This document shows positions 8,514-16,634 of a stretch of 64,000 nucleotides of DNA, in pieces. The position numbers were made by a program, and so were the translations under genes. Source of the stretch: Bacillus vallismortis (GTDB taxonomy: Bacteria; Bacillota; Bacilli; Bacillales; Bacillaceae); NCBI RefSeq assembly GCF_004116955.1, contig NZ_CP026362.1:124001-188000 (forward strand), in the 5' to 3' direction. The stretch's first letter is position 1, and each line of letters starts with the position of its first letter. The notes beneath the pieces were generated by a model. It made no database searches. It had not been told where the DNA came from and saw only the letters and a list, made by a program, of their open reading frames with translations.

Positions 8514-8783
8514 TTATAAAATCATCATTTCTCCCGTTAGTAATCCGATTGTTAAAACTGCTGACAGGAAAGCAGAAATTGAGAGAAAAATTTTGACTGA
8601 TAATCGAATATGCAAAAATCGTTTTTTCAGCCTTTCCAGCAAATCAAACAGAACGAGCACTAAGATAAATACAAGAAGCACACTAGAAAAGGGTTTTCCG
8701 ATATAGAGACCGTTAAAAAAACTGATCGCGATGATGATGAGGCTAAATATGAATTGCGAAAGAAAATATCCGATGTGGTTCAA
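8514..8783 (-). CDS. Small membrane protein, 89 aa, unknown function
   Basis: TTG start at 8783 with AAGGAG nine bases upstream. Two strong hydrophobic segments (about residues 6-26 and 33-48) precede a basic stretch (ERLKKRFLHIRLSVK), then a third segment (about 66-85). I do not recognise a family. It follows fhuD in the same orientation but is separated from it by a terminator, and it meets yvsH tail to tail. I do not recall a 168 gene at this spot, so it may be strain-specific or unannotated. Confidence 0.6.
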   Translation of the reverse strand: MNHIGYFLSQFIFSLIIIAISFFNGLYIGKPFSSVLLVFILVLVLFDLLERLKKRFLHIRLSVKIFLSISAFLSAVLTIGLLTGEMMIL

Positions 8784-8809
8784 AATGAGCCGCTCCTTAT
8801 AGATGTGGC

Positions 8810-8837
8810 AAAAGAGCCGCGGGCAGGCGGCTCTTTT
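8810..8837. terminator. Terminator downstream of fhuD
   Basis: Perfect stem AAAAGAGCCGC / GCGGCTCTTTT with loop GGGCAG. The T run is on both strands, so it ends the leftward fhuD transcript before the 89-aa gene. Confidence 0.9.
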
Positions 8838-8838
8838 G

Positions 8839-9786
8839 TTATTTTGTTAAGCTTTCCGTAATAAATGTCAGCTGCCCTTCTAATGAGATCGGGTCAGAGA
8901 AGTAGAAGCCTATCGGGTCCATCTTATAGACATGGCCATGTTTAACGGCGTTTAGATTTTTCCAAATGGAGCTTTCAAATACGCCGCCATCGTCGCCGCC
9001 TGCTTGCCATGGACCTGCGAAAATATAATCTCCGGCGAAGTCAGGGAGCTTCTCTAATGAAATACTTGTATATCCCGGCCCTTGATCAATGGCTTTTTCC
9101 TTTGACAGCTTTGTGGCTTGCAAACCGAGATCTTTGTAAATGATGCTTCCGCCTCTTCCGAAATCTTTTCCGAATACGTAGATATCTTTTCCGTTCGATT
9201 GCATAATGGAGACTGTTTTGTCACCGACGGCTTTTTTGATTTTTGTTTTAGCCGCAGCAACTTTGTTATCCCACTCAGCCAGCCATTTTTCTGCTTTATC
9301 TTCAGTTCCCGTCATTTTTGCGAACTCTTTGAGCTGCTCAATATTGTCGAGCTTGTCGTATGTTACCGCGACGGTCGGCGCGATTTTTTCAAGTTTTTTA
9401 ATATCAGCGCCTTGCGTTGTCCAAACGATAATCAAGTCAGGATTCAAATCAATGACTTTTTCAACGGAAGTACCGTCTCCGATGCTTGTGACACCGTCGG
9501 TTTTTCCTTTATAGTAAGGGTTTTTAAATACGTTCTCAGGCGCACCGACGACGTTGATGCCGAGTGTCTTGAAGTAGCCGTAGTAGCCGTCAGCCATGAC
9601 AACCACCCGTTTAGGATGCTTAGGAATCTTCACATTGCCGTTTTCAGCCTTATATGTAACGGTTTCTCCGGCGTTTGAATCAGAGGAAGATCCTTTGCTT
9701 TCAGAGTGATTCCCGCAGGCTGCCAGTGCCGCAATCAATAGCAAGGCAAAAAACGCGGCTCCGAGTTTCTTGTATATATGGTTCAT
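8839..9786 (-). CDS. fhuD: FhuD, ferric hydroxamate siderophore-binding lipoprotein
   Basis: 315 aa. A lipoprotein signal with lipobox LAACG anchors it outside the membrane. The class III (FhuD/FecB) fold is shown by KRVVVMADGYYGYFKTLG, NPDLIIVW, EKIAPTVAVTY and a C-terminal SLEGQLTFI. It binds ferrichrome-type ferric hydroxamates and delivers them to FhuB/FhuG. It is divergent from fhuBGC across a 200-bp region with two Fur-type sites. The ATG at 9786 has AAAGGT upstream. Confidence 0.95.
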   Translation of the reverse strand: MNHIYKKLGAAFFALLLIAALAACGNHSESKGSSSDSNAGETVTYKAENGNVKIPKHPKRVVVMADGYYGYFKTLGINVVGAPENVFKNPYYKGKTDGVTSIGDGTSVEKVIDLNPDLIIVWTTQGADIKKLEKIAPTVAVTYDKLDNIEQLKEFAKMTGTEDKAEKWLAEWDNKVAAAKTKIKKAVGDKTVSIMQSNGKDIYVFGKDFGRGGSIIYKDLGLQATKLSKEKAIDQGPGYTSISLEKLPDFAGDYIFAGPWQAGGDDGGVFESSIWKNLNAVKHGHVYKMDPIGFYFSDPISLEGQLTFITESLTK

Positions 9787-9820
9787 ATCTCATACCTTCT
9801 TTCCAGAAAATAGATGATAA

Positions 9821-9835
9821 AGAGAATCATTATCA
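9821..9835. promoter_or_regulatory. Fur box, fhuD side
   Basis: AGAGAATCATTATCA matches the 7-1-7 Fur consensus TGATAATNATTATCA perfectly in the right half and loosely in the left. It lies 35 bp upstream of fhuD. Fur represses such promoters when iron is plentiful. Confidence 0.75.
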
Positions 9836-9953
9836 AATGTGATTATACCATTGCAGGAGCCAGTTGGACACGGTATTTTTTGCAATCATATGCTCATTTT
9901 GTTCAGAACGCTCTATTCCATTAGCAGAAAAATTGATATACTGGAACAATAAT

Positions 9954-9968
9954 TGATAATCATTATCA
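9954..9968. promoter_or_regulatory. Fur box, fhuB side
   Basis: TGATAATCATTATCA is a perfect 7-1-7 Fur box, centred about 30 bp before the fhuB start, so it should overlap the promoter or the leader. Confidence 0.93.
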
Positions 9969-9991
9969 GTATTAGAAAGGAAGTTCGGCTG

Positions 9992-11038
9992 TTGAGTCAA
10001 AGGAAAAATATACAGATGATATCAGAAGAAAACCAATGGACGTCCAGGTCTTTTGGCGCGGTCATTGTCCTTATTGCAGGGATAGGCTTACTATGTCTTG
10101 GCGCGCTTTTATCCATATCCCTCGGTGCGGCCGATATTCATTTGCGCACGGTGTGGGACGCCATTTTTCATTTTCAGCCGAAAGAGACCTCCCACCAAAT
10201 TATACACGACCTTCGCCTGCCGAGAACGGCTGCCGCTGCGCTTGTCGGCGCTTTGTTGGCGGTGTCGGGCGCGATCATGCAGGGGATGACGAGAAACCCT
10301 TTGGCAGAACCTTCAATTATGGGGGTGACATCAGGCTCTGCGTTTGCCGTTTCGATTGCATTTGCTTTTTTTCCCGGACTTTCTATGATGGGGCTTGTGC
10401 TATGGTCCTTTGCAGGAGCGGGACTCGGGGCATCTACGGTAATGGGGATTGGCATGTTTTCAAGGGGCGGACTTACGCCGGTAAAGCTTGCGCTGGCAGG
10501 ATCAGCAGTTTCTTATTTTTTTACAGGCATTTCAACCGCTGTTGCCATCCGCTTTGATGTCGCTCAAGATATCAGTTTTTGGTATGCTGGCGGGGTAGCG
10601 GGTGTGAAATGGTCAGGTGTCCATCTTTTGCTTCTCGCGGGGGCGGCCGGTTTAACGCTGGCGTTTATCATCGCCCGGTCTGTGACAGTGTTAAGTCTCG
10701 GTGACGAGCTGGCGAAAGGGCTTGGACAATATACATCGGCGGTGAAGGTGGTTGGCATGCTTGTCGTTGTGATTTTGACGGGAGCCGCTGTTTCTATTGC
10801 CGGCACCATCGCATTCATCGGGCTGATTATACCGCATATTACCCGCTTTTTGGTCGGTGTGGATTATCGATGGATCATTCCTTGTTCGGCGGTGCTTGGC
10901 GCCGTTTTGCTCGTGTTTGCTGACATTGCGGCAAGACTTGTAAACGCGCCCTTTGAAACACCTGTCGGCGCGCTGACCTCTCTCATCGGCGTTCCCTTTT
11001 TCTTTTACTTGGCACGCCGGGAAAGGAGAGGGCTGTAA
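9992..11038 (+). CDS. fhuB: FhuB, ferric hydroxamate ABC permease
   Basis: FecCD-family permease of about 348 aa with roughly nine to ten helices. The motif GAIMQGMTRNPLAEPSIMG (split in reading) and GTIAFIGLIIPHITR are diagnostic: the latter is the cytosolic loop that touches the ATPase. It forms the channel with FhuG for ferrichrome-type siderophores. The TTG at 9992 was taken as start because AAAGGAAG precedes it; the longer reading frame runs back through the Fur box. It overlaps fhuG by one base (TAATG). Confidence 0.93.
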   Translation: MSQRKNIQMISEENQWTSRSFGAVIVLIAGIGLLCLGALLSISLGAADIHLRTVWDAIFHFQPKETSHQIIHDLRLPRTAAAALVGALLAVSGAIMQGMTRNPLAEPSIMGVTSGSAFAVSIAFAFFPGLSMMGLVLWSFAGAGLGASTVMGIGMFSRGGLTPVKLALAGSAVSYFFTGISTAVAIRFDVAQDISFWYAGGVAGVKWSGVHLLLLAGAAGLTLAFIIARSVTVLSLGDELAKGLGQYTSAVKVVGMLVVVILTGAAVSIAGTIAFIGLIIPHITRFLVGVDYRWIIPCSAVLGAVLLVFADIAARLVNAPFETPVGALTSLIGVPFFFYLARRERRGL

Positions 11039-12048
11039 TGAAAACGAAAACGAAAAAACCGCTCGTTGTGATGGCTGTGACCTTTCTGCTGATCGTAATG
11101 GTCTTTTTTATCAGCTTGAATTTGGGTGTCATCAAAATTGCACCGCTTAAAACGCTCCAAGTTTTTTTCGGCCAAGGAACGGCGCGTGATGAACTTGTCT
11201 TATTTGAGTTCAGGCTGCCGCGGATCATCCTTTCATTGCTCGTTGGGGCAGGAATCGCTGTTGCCGGCGCCATTTTGCAAAGCGTGTCTCAAAATGATCT
11301 GGCTGAGCCCGGCATTCTCGGCATTAACGCCGGCGGCTCGCTTGCTGTTGTGCTTTTTATATACTTTTTTCAAGAATCAGCTTCAAATCTCAGCTTTTTC
11401 GGAACATTTATGCTTCCGTTCAGTGCTTTGGCGGGCGCATTCCTCGCCGCGTTTCTCATTTATCTTCTGGCTTGGAAAAAAGGTGTGACACCGATTCGGC
11501 TGATTTTAGTCGGTATTGGCGTGAATGCCGGATTTAATGCTCTGCTGCTGATTTTTCAGCTCAAGATGGACCCTCATGATTTTATGCAAGCCGCGGTTTG
11601 GATTTCCGGCTCGATCTGGGGGGCCAACTGGAATATGATCTGGGCGATTCTTCCTTGGATTGTGATCTTGCTTCCGTTTACTTTATATAAGGCACGCTAT
11701 TTGAACATTTTGCAGCTCGGAGATCAATTAGCGACCGGACTGGGCACTGCTGTTGAAAGGGAAAGACGGATTCTCCTTCTGGCAGCGGTCACTCTTGCCG
11801 CTTCATGCGTGGCAGCAGCAGGGGGGATCGCGTTTCTCGGATTGATCGCGCCCCACGTGGCGAGAAGGCTTACCGGTCCCCGTCACCAGACGCTGATACC
11901 GGTCTCGGCCTTCATCGGCGCATTTCTGTTTTTGCTCGCTGACACGCTGGCGAGAAATGTATTGGCACCGTCAGAAATTCCGGTCGGCCTTGTTATCTCC
12001 GTGTTAGGCGCGCCTTATTTTATTTATTTATTGATGAAAACGAATTAG
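11038..12048 (+). CDS. fhuG: FhuG, ferric hydroxamate ABC permease
   Basis: 336-aa FecCD permease, the heterodimer partner of FhuB. It shows GAILQSVSQNDLAEPGILG early and GGIAFLGLIAPHVARR in the ATPase-coupling loop. The ATG overlaps the fhuB stop, consistent with coupled translation, and GGAAAGGAG precedes it. The stop is followed 15 bp later by fhuC, completing the operon. Confidence 0.93.
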   Translation: MKTKTKKPLVVMAVTFLLIVMVFFISLNLGVIKIAPLKTLQVFFGQGTARDELVLFEFRLPRIILSLLVGAGIAVAGAILQSVSQNDLAEPGILGINAGGSLAVVLFIYFFQESASNLSFFGTFMLPFSALAGAFLAAFLIYLLAWKKGVTPIRLILVGIGVNAGFNALLLIFQLKMDPHDFMQAAVWISGSIWGANWNMIWAILPWIVILLPFTLYKARYLNILQLGDQLATGLGTAVERERRILLLAAVTLAASCVAAAGGIAFLGLIAPHVARRLTGPRHQTLIPVSAFIGAFLFLLADTLARNVLAPSEIPVGLVISVLGAPYFIYLLMKTN

Positions 12049-12063
12049 AGGAGGGGGCCGAAT

Positions 12064-12873
12064 ATGAATTCATTATCAACGGAACAGCTTGGAATCGGTT
12101 ATGGTGACAGGGTGATTGTAGAAGATTTAAATATATCGGTTCCTAAAGGGAAAATCACTACCTTAATCGGCCCGAACGGTTGCGGGAAATCAACGATATT
12201 AAAAACAATGTCCAGAATTATGCGTTCACATACAGGTGCCGTCTATTTAAACGGTAAAGCGATTCATAAAATGCCTACAAAGGACATTGCGAAAGATATG
12301 GCGATTCTGCCGCAGACACCTGAAGCGCCAAGCGGTTTAACGGTGTATGAATTGGTGTCGTACGGCAGGTTTCCGCATCAATCAGGATTTGGCCGATTAC
12401 ATGATGAAGATCGCCGGATCATCAAATGGGCGCTAGAAGAAACAGGAATGGCTGAATACGCTGAACGGCCGATTGAGGCCCTGTCAGGCGGACAGCGTCA
12501 GCGCGTCTGGATTGCCATGGCGCTTGCGCAAGGGACGGAACTGTTGCTGTTGGATGAACCGACAACGTATCTTGATCTCGCACACCAGCTAGAAATTCTT
12601 CAGCTGCTTGACAGACTCAACAAAGAACAGGGACGGACGATTCTAATGGTCATTCATGACCTGAACCACGCAGCCCGTTTTTCTCATTATATGATCGCGC
12701 TCAAAAAAGGCGCGGTCATCAAGGAAGGCACAGCACTGGAGGTCATGACACCGGACATTTTGAAGCAGGTATTTCAAATTGATGCTGAAATCGTCACTGA
12801 TCCCCGCACCAATAAACCTGTATGCTTGACCTATGATCTGATTAAAAAGGAAAAAACACTTGTTTCTGTGTAA
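12064..12873 (+). CDS. fhuC: FhuC, ferric siderophore ABC ATPase
   Basis: 269-aa cytosolic ATPase with all expected motifs: Walker A GPNGCGKST (about residues 36-44), Q loop LPQ, signature LSGGQRQR, Walker [12 protein letters not shown] and the switch His in VIHDLNHA. It belongs to the FepC/FhuC group and powers FhuBG import. GAGGAGGGG precedes the ATG. The operon ends at the terminator just downstream. A paralogous ATPase is encoded at 49765 (yusV). Confidence 0.94.
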   Translation: MNSLSTEQLGIGYGDRVIVEDLNISVPKGKITTLIGPNGCGKSTILKTMSRIMRSHTGAVYLNGKAIHKMPTKDIAKDMAILPQTPEAPSGLTVYELVSYGRFPHQSGFGRLHDEDRRIIKWALEETGMAEYAERPIEALSGGQRQRVWIAMALAQGTELLLLDEPTTYLDLAHQLEILQLLDRLNKEQGRTILMVIHDLNHAARFSHYMIALKKGAVIKEGTALEVMTPDILKQVFQIDAEIVTDPRTNKPVCLTYDLIKKEKTLVSV

Positions 12874-12874
12874 G

Positions 12875-12904
12875 AAAACTCCCGGTTCAGAGCCGGGAGT
12901 TTTT
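12875..12904 (+). terminator. Terminator of fhuBGC
   Basis: Stem AAAACTCCCGG / CCGGGAGTTTT with loop TTCAGAG, directly after the fhuC stop. Confidence 0.9.
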
Positions 12905-13044
12905 ATTTTCGGCCCTGAAAATACAATTTCACCATTTGATTGCTTCATTTTAATAAAAAGATTGCAAGTCTTTTTGAATTAATAGATAATATTGGTTAGA
13001 ATGTTTCGAAAATATTACATAGTTTACAGAAAGAGGAGATCGTT

Positions 13045-14235
13045 GTGTCCAAGAAGAAAAAATGGCTTATTACCGGTGCGATATGTGCCGGTGTGCTTGT
13101 ATTGGCAGGGATCGGCGCCGGCGGTGTTTACGTTTTTACCCACATGAACCAAATTGCCGTATCATCGGAACCCTATGCTGAATCGGTAGCGGTATACATG
13201 GGAGGAGACTCAGAATCAGGCCAAACCTTCTCGGGAAAGGTTGAACCTGAGAAACAGCAGAAAGTCTATATCGATTCAGAAAAAGGCAGCATTAAAAAAA
13301 CATACGTCAAAGAAGGCGATCAGGTCAAAAAGGGCGATAAACTTTTTGAGTATGAGGGCGAGGATCACTCTGACGAAGTGGAGCAAGCCAATTTGCAAAT
13401 CGAAATGACTAACCTGCAAATCAGCCGTTTGCAAAAATCAATAACGGAAACGGAAAAACAGCTGAAAACAGCCGGAAAAGAAGAGAAATCACAGCTGCAA
13501 GATGAGCTTGACCAGGCCAACTTCGATTTAAAAACAAGCCAGCTTGAGTTGAAGCAGCATCAAAAAGAGCTGTCAGCCCTTACGAAAAACAAAGGCTCCA
13601 ATGTCATAACAAGCAAGCATGACGGGATCGTTCAAAGCGTCAATCAGGATATTGCTGACGGGGCAACGGGCGATCAGGCAGGAGGACCGTATATCCAGAT
13701 TGTTTCCACGGGCAAATATCTAGTCAAAAGCCAAATCAACGAGCTGTTAATGGACACAATGAAAAAAGGCAGCAAAGTCAAAGTCACGCTGAAAACAGGC
13801 GGTGAAGGCGAGTGGAAAGGAAAGGTCACCTCGATCGGCAAGCTTCCAGCGGGAACAGGCGAGGGTGAGGAAGAAAGTTATGCTGAAGAAGAAATGAACC
13901 CTCAATCCTCTAACTATCCGTTCACTATTTTATTAGACAGCCATAAAGGTCTCGAAGTCGGCTATCATGTCAACATCGAGGTGATGAGCGATGAGGCTGA
14001 TGCGGACGCGATTAAACTGCCGTCCGACATGGTCATTCAGGATGACGGCGAACCGTACGTGTGGAAAGCGGATGAGAATCAGAAAGCGGTCAAGCAGCCT
14101 GTTGAAATCGGGGACACTGATGAAAATGACATGGTGGAGATTAAGAGCGGCCTGACGCCGGACGATTATGTGATCTATCCTGATCCCGCGGTCAAGGAAG
14201 GAAAGCAGGTTACAGTCAATGCTGACACTGAATAA
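13045..14235 (+). CDS. yvrP: YvrP, membrane fusion (MacA/HlyD-type) exporter subunit
   Basis: 396 aa. One N-terminal helix (about residues 8-32) is followed by a biotinyl-lipoyl-like half (VYIDSEKGSIKKTYVKEGDQV..KGDKLFEYEG). A coiled-coil hairpin (about residues 112-185) and the second half-motif VITSKHDGIVQSVNQD follow, then beta-barrel domains. This is the adaptor architecture of MacAB-type systems. It acts with yvrO (ATPase) and yvrN (permease), whose genes overlap it. GTG start at 13045 after GAGGAGATCGTT. The substrate is unknown. Confidence 0.9.
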   Translation: MSKKKKWLITGAICAGVLVLAGIGAGGVYVFTHMNQIAVSSEPYAESVAVYMGGDSESGQTFSGKVEPEKQQKVYIDSEKGSIKKTYVKEGDQVKKGDKLFEYEGEDHSDEVEQANLQIEMTNLQISRLQKSITETEKQLKTAGKEEKSQLQDELDQANFDLKTSQLELKQHQKELSALTKNKGSNVITSKHDGIVQSVNQDIADGATGDQAGGPYIQIVSTGKYLVKSQINELLMDTMKKGSKVKVTLKTGGEGEWKGKVTSIGKLPAGTGEGEEESYAEEEMNPQSSNYPFTILLDSHKGLEVGYHVNIEVMSDEADADAIKLPSDMVIQDDGEPYVWKADENQKAVKQPVEIGDTDENDMVEIKSGLTPDDYVIYPDPAVKEGKQVTVNADTE

Positions 14236-14908
14236 TATTTCAAAATCGTACAAGCTGGGAAAAGAAGAAGTTCCGATCTTGAAACATATTAATCTGACGG
14301 TCCAAGCCGGCGAGTTTCTGGCGATTATGGGGCCTTCGGGTTCTGGAAAGTCAACGTTAATGAATATCATCGGCTGTTTGGACAGGCCAACCTCGGGAAC
14401 CTATACGCTTGACCAGATCGATATTTTGAAAGGGAAAGACGGTGCCTTAGCCGAAATCCGCAACGAATCAATCGGGTTTGTGTTTCAAACCTTTCATCTG
14501 CTGCCGCGTCTCACCGCGCTGCAAAATGTCGAGCTGCCGATGATCTATAATAAAGTGAAGAAAAAAGATAGAAGGCAGAGAGCTTATGAAGCGCTGGAAA
14601 AGGTCGGGCTAAAAAACAGGGTCTCCTACAAGCCTCCGAAGCTGTCAGGCGGGCAAAAGCAACGGGTGGCGATCGCGAGAGCCTTAGTCAATCAGCCGAG
14701 ATTTATTTTGGCTGATGAACCGACCGGGGCGCTTGATACCAAATCAAGCGAACAAATTTTGGCGCTGTTTTCTGAATTGCATCGGGAAGGCAAGACCATT
14801 ATTATGATTACCCACGACCCGGATGTTGCCAAAAAAGCTGACAGAACCGTTTTTATCAGAGACGGAGAATTGGTATTAGACGAGAGAGGGGATATCAGCC
14901 ATGCTTGA
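14219..14908 (+). CDS. yvrO: YvrO, MacB/LolD-type ABC ATPase
   Basis: 229-aa ATPase with Walker A GPSGSGKST, signature LSGGQKQR, Walker B FILADEPTGALD and switch His in MITHDP. The sequence around the Q loop and TFHLLPRLTALQNVELPM are typical of LolD/MacB export ATPases. It overlaps yvrP by 17 bases and yvrN by 8, giving a tightly coupled three-gene exporter operon. Confidence 0.93.
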   Translation: MLTLNNISKSYKLGKEEVPILKHINLTVQAGEFLAIMGPSGSGKSTLMNIIGCLDRPTSGTYTLDQIDILKGKDGALAEIRNESIGFVFQTFHLLPRLTALQNVELPMIYNKVKKKDRRQRAYEALEKVGLKNRVSYKPPKLSGGQKQRVAIARALVNQPRFILADEPTGALDTKSSEQILALFSELHREGKTIIMITHDPDVAKKADRTVFIRDGELVLDERGDISHA

Positions 14909-16130
14909 GCATATTCGAATCTCCTTTCAATCCATTTTCTCTCATAAATTAAGATCCATTCTGACCATGCTCGGTGTCATTATCGGCATAGCGGCAATTA
15001 TTGCGATTGTGTCGATGCTGAAGGGACAAAGCGAACAATTAAAGCAAAGCATGATCGGCATGGGAAATAACGCGATCAATGTTGTCTACCAGCCGTCAGG
15101 CGGAGAAGAGGAGGGCATCGGCTATCAGGTTTCGTACACGTCCGCGCCGCCTGTCACTGACGAAACAGTAAAGGCAATTAAATCTGATCCTATGGTCAAA
15201 GGATTATCCTTATATTACTTGTCTGAAGGTTCGAGCGTCTTTCATTTGACAAACGTTTCGTACCCCCAAGTGTTCGGAGTTGACGGTGACTACTTTGATA
15301 TGTTCCCAGTCCGTATAACCGAAGGGAGGAAGCTGGCGGAAAATGAATTGAACAGCACACGCCAAGTGGTGATGATCAATGAAGCCGCCAGAGATGAACT
15401 GTTTCCAGACGGAGACGCTCTGCATAAAAAGATTGAGATGAATGGTGTGCCGTTTAAGGTTGCCGGTGTTTTTACAGAAAAAAATCAGCAGGAAAGCATG
15501 TTTGAAGGTGATTACGCGAACCCGGTTTTGTACGTGCCGAAAAAGGTGTGGCCGCTCATCGAAGGATTTGACGCGCCGACACAGATCGCTGTGCAGGCCG
15601 ATTCTTCTGAGCATATCCAAGAAGCCGGCGTGATGGCTGCTGATCTTTTAAACCAAGGGCTGTCAGATGCTGAGTTGGCAAAAGCAGAGTATAGTGTGAT
15701 GGATCTTCAGGAGATCGCACAGGAAGTGGAGTCCTTTAATCAGTCATTTGCACTGCTGCTTGGCGGAATCGCCAGTATTTCACTATTGGTTGGCGGCATC
15801 GGCGTTATGAATATCATGCTCGTTTCCGTTACGGAGCGCACGAGGGAAATCGGAATTAAAAAAGCGCTCGGTGCTAAGCGGCGTGTGATTTTATTTCAAT
15901 TTTTAACCGAGGCGGTCGTGCTGACAAGCATTGGCGGAATACTCGGTGTGCTGGCGGGCTTCGGCATCGCTAAGCTGCTGACGGTCGTTTTTCCAATGCC
16001 TTTTATCGTCTCCGTCCCGGCTGTGGTCGGAGCACTCATCTTTTCAATGGCAGTCGGCATTATTTTCGGCTTGCTTCCGTCCATCAAGGCATCGAAGCTT
16101 CAGCCTGTAGACGCGCTACGCTATGAATAA
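14901..16130 (+). CDS. yvrN: YvrN, MacB/FtsX-type ABC permease
   Basis: 409 aa. Helix 1 (about residues 18-40, TMLGVIIGIAAIIAIVSML) is followed by a large extracellular MacB_PCD domain (about 45-260) and three C-terminal helices of the FtsX domain, with GIMNIMLVSVTERTREIGIKKA between the first two. This is a mechanotransmission-type transporter working with YvrO and YvrP, probably exporting a peptide or antibiotic-like compound; the substrate is not visible from sequence. Confidence 0.92.
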   Translation: MLEHIRISFQSIFSHKLRSILTMLGVIIGIAAIIAIVSMLKGQSEQLKQSMIGMGNNAINVVYQPSGGEEEGIGYQVSYTSAPPVTDETVKAIKSDPMVKGLSLYYLSEGSSVFHLTNVSYPQVFGVDGDYFDMFPVRITEGRKLAENELNSTRQVVMINEAARDELFPDGDALHKKIEMNGVPFKVAGVFTEKNQQESMFEGDYANPVLYVPKKVWPLIEGFDAPTQIAVQADSSEHIQEAGVMAADLLNQGLSDAELAKAEYSVMDLQEIAQEVESFNQSFALLLGGIASISLLVGGIGVMNIMLVSVTERTREIGIKKALGAKRRVILFQFLTEAVVLTSIGGILGVLAGFGIAKLLTVVFPMPFIVSVPAVVGALIFSMAVGIIFGLLPSIKASKLQPVDALRYE

Positions 16131-16165
16131 AAAGAACGCATCCATTTGGAATGCGTTCTTTTTTT
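16129..16165. terminator. Terminator between yvrN and yvrL
   Basis: Stem AAAAAGAACGCAT / ATGCGTTCTTTTT around CCATTTGGA. A and T runs let it work for both converging transcripts. Its left arm AAAAGAACGCATCC is identical to the start of the yvrE terminator 6.5 kb away. Confidence 0.9.
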
Positions 16166-16574
16166 AGCTTGGAAGAGCTGAGTTGCATTTGTCTAAAATC
16201 AGAAAAACGGCTGCGACGATCATTTCTTCTGTAGTGGACAGCCAAATGTCGCTCATCAATTGGTCTGTCGTATGGGCAGTCATCCACAAAAACAGCAGCT
16301 GTACGATGCCGGCAAGAAGAATGAATAAGCGTTTGTCTGTCTTGAAAAATGTAAAGCTATGTATCATCAGGCGTTCCAATGGTTCTAAGAATAGGCCGAG
16401 GACAAGAAACAACACGGTAAAAAGCAGGACATGAGCCGCTGAGCGGCAGCTCGTTCCTGCTATCGAAAACAATATATAGATGACGGCAAAATAGGTCAAC
16501 ACCACTGCCGCCGCGGCCAAACAGTATTTTATAGAGAGCCGCAATAATCGTTTTGAAGACATTTGATGTTTCAC
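16164..16574 (-). CDS. yvrL: YvrL, membrane regulator of SigO/RsoA
   Basis: 136-aa protein with four hydrophobic segments (about residues 16-38, 45-64, 80-97, 113-130). B. subtilis YvrL is known to restrain the SigO-RsoA sigma factor at the membrane. The GTG start at 16574 has AAGGAGAT at good spacing. It lies downstream of oxdC in the same orientation, so it is likely made from the SigO-dependent oxdC transcript as negative feedback. A hairpin at 16595-16624 sits between the two genes. Confidence 0.85.
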   Translation of the reverse strand: MKHQMSSKRLLRLSIKYCLAAAAVVLTYFAVIYILFSIAGTSCRSAAHVLLFTVLFLVLGLFLEPLERLMIHSFTFFKTDKRLFILLAGIVQLLFLWMTAHTTDQLMSDIWLSTTEEMIVAAVFLILDKCNSALPS

Positions 16575-16594
16575 GGGTTTATCTCCTTATAAAG

Positions 16595-16624
16595 GCCTGC
16601 AGAGAACGAACGCTCTCTGCAGGC
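16595..16624 (-). terminator. Hairpin between oxdC and yvrL, possible partial terminator
   Basis: Perfect 10-bp stem GCCTGCAGAG / CTCTGCAGGC with a 10-base loop. On the minus strand only CTTTAT follows, so termination would be inefficient. It could set the ratio of oxdC to yvrL or stabilise the upstream mRNA. Confidence 0.6.
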
Positions 16625-16634
16625 TGGCAGTTTT

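Noticed and set aside
9118..9678. 186-aa open frame on plus, antisense to fhuD
   Set aside because: It lies fully inside the conserved fhuD gene, has no family motifs and no ribosome site; it is a shadow of codon use.
13381..13600. Repeated Gln/Lys/Glu stretch in yvrP as a possible DNA repeat
   Set aside because: It is a protein coiled-coil typical of membrane fusion proteins, with no exact DNA repeat.
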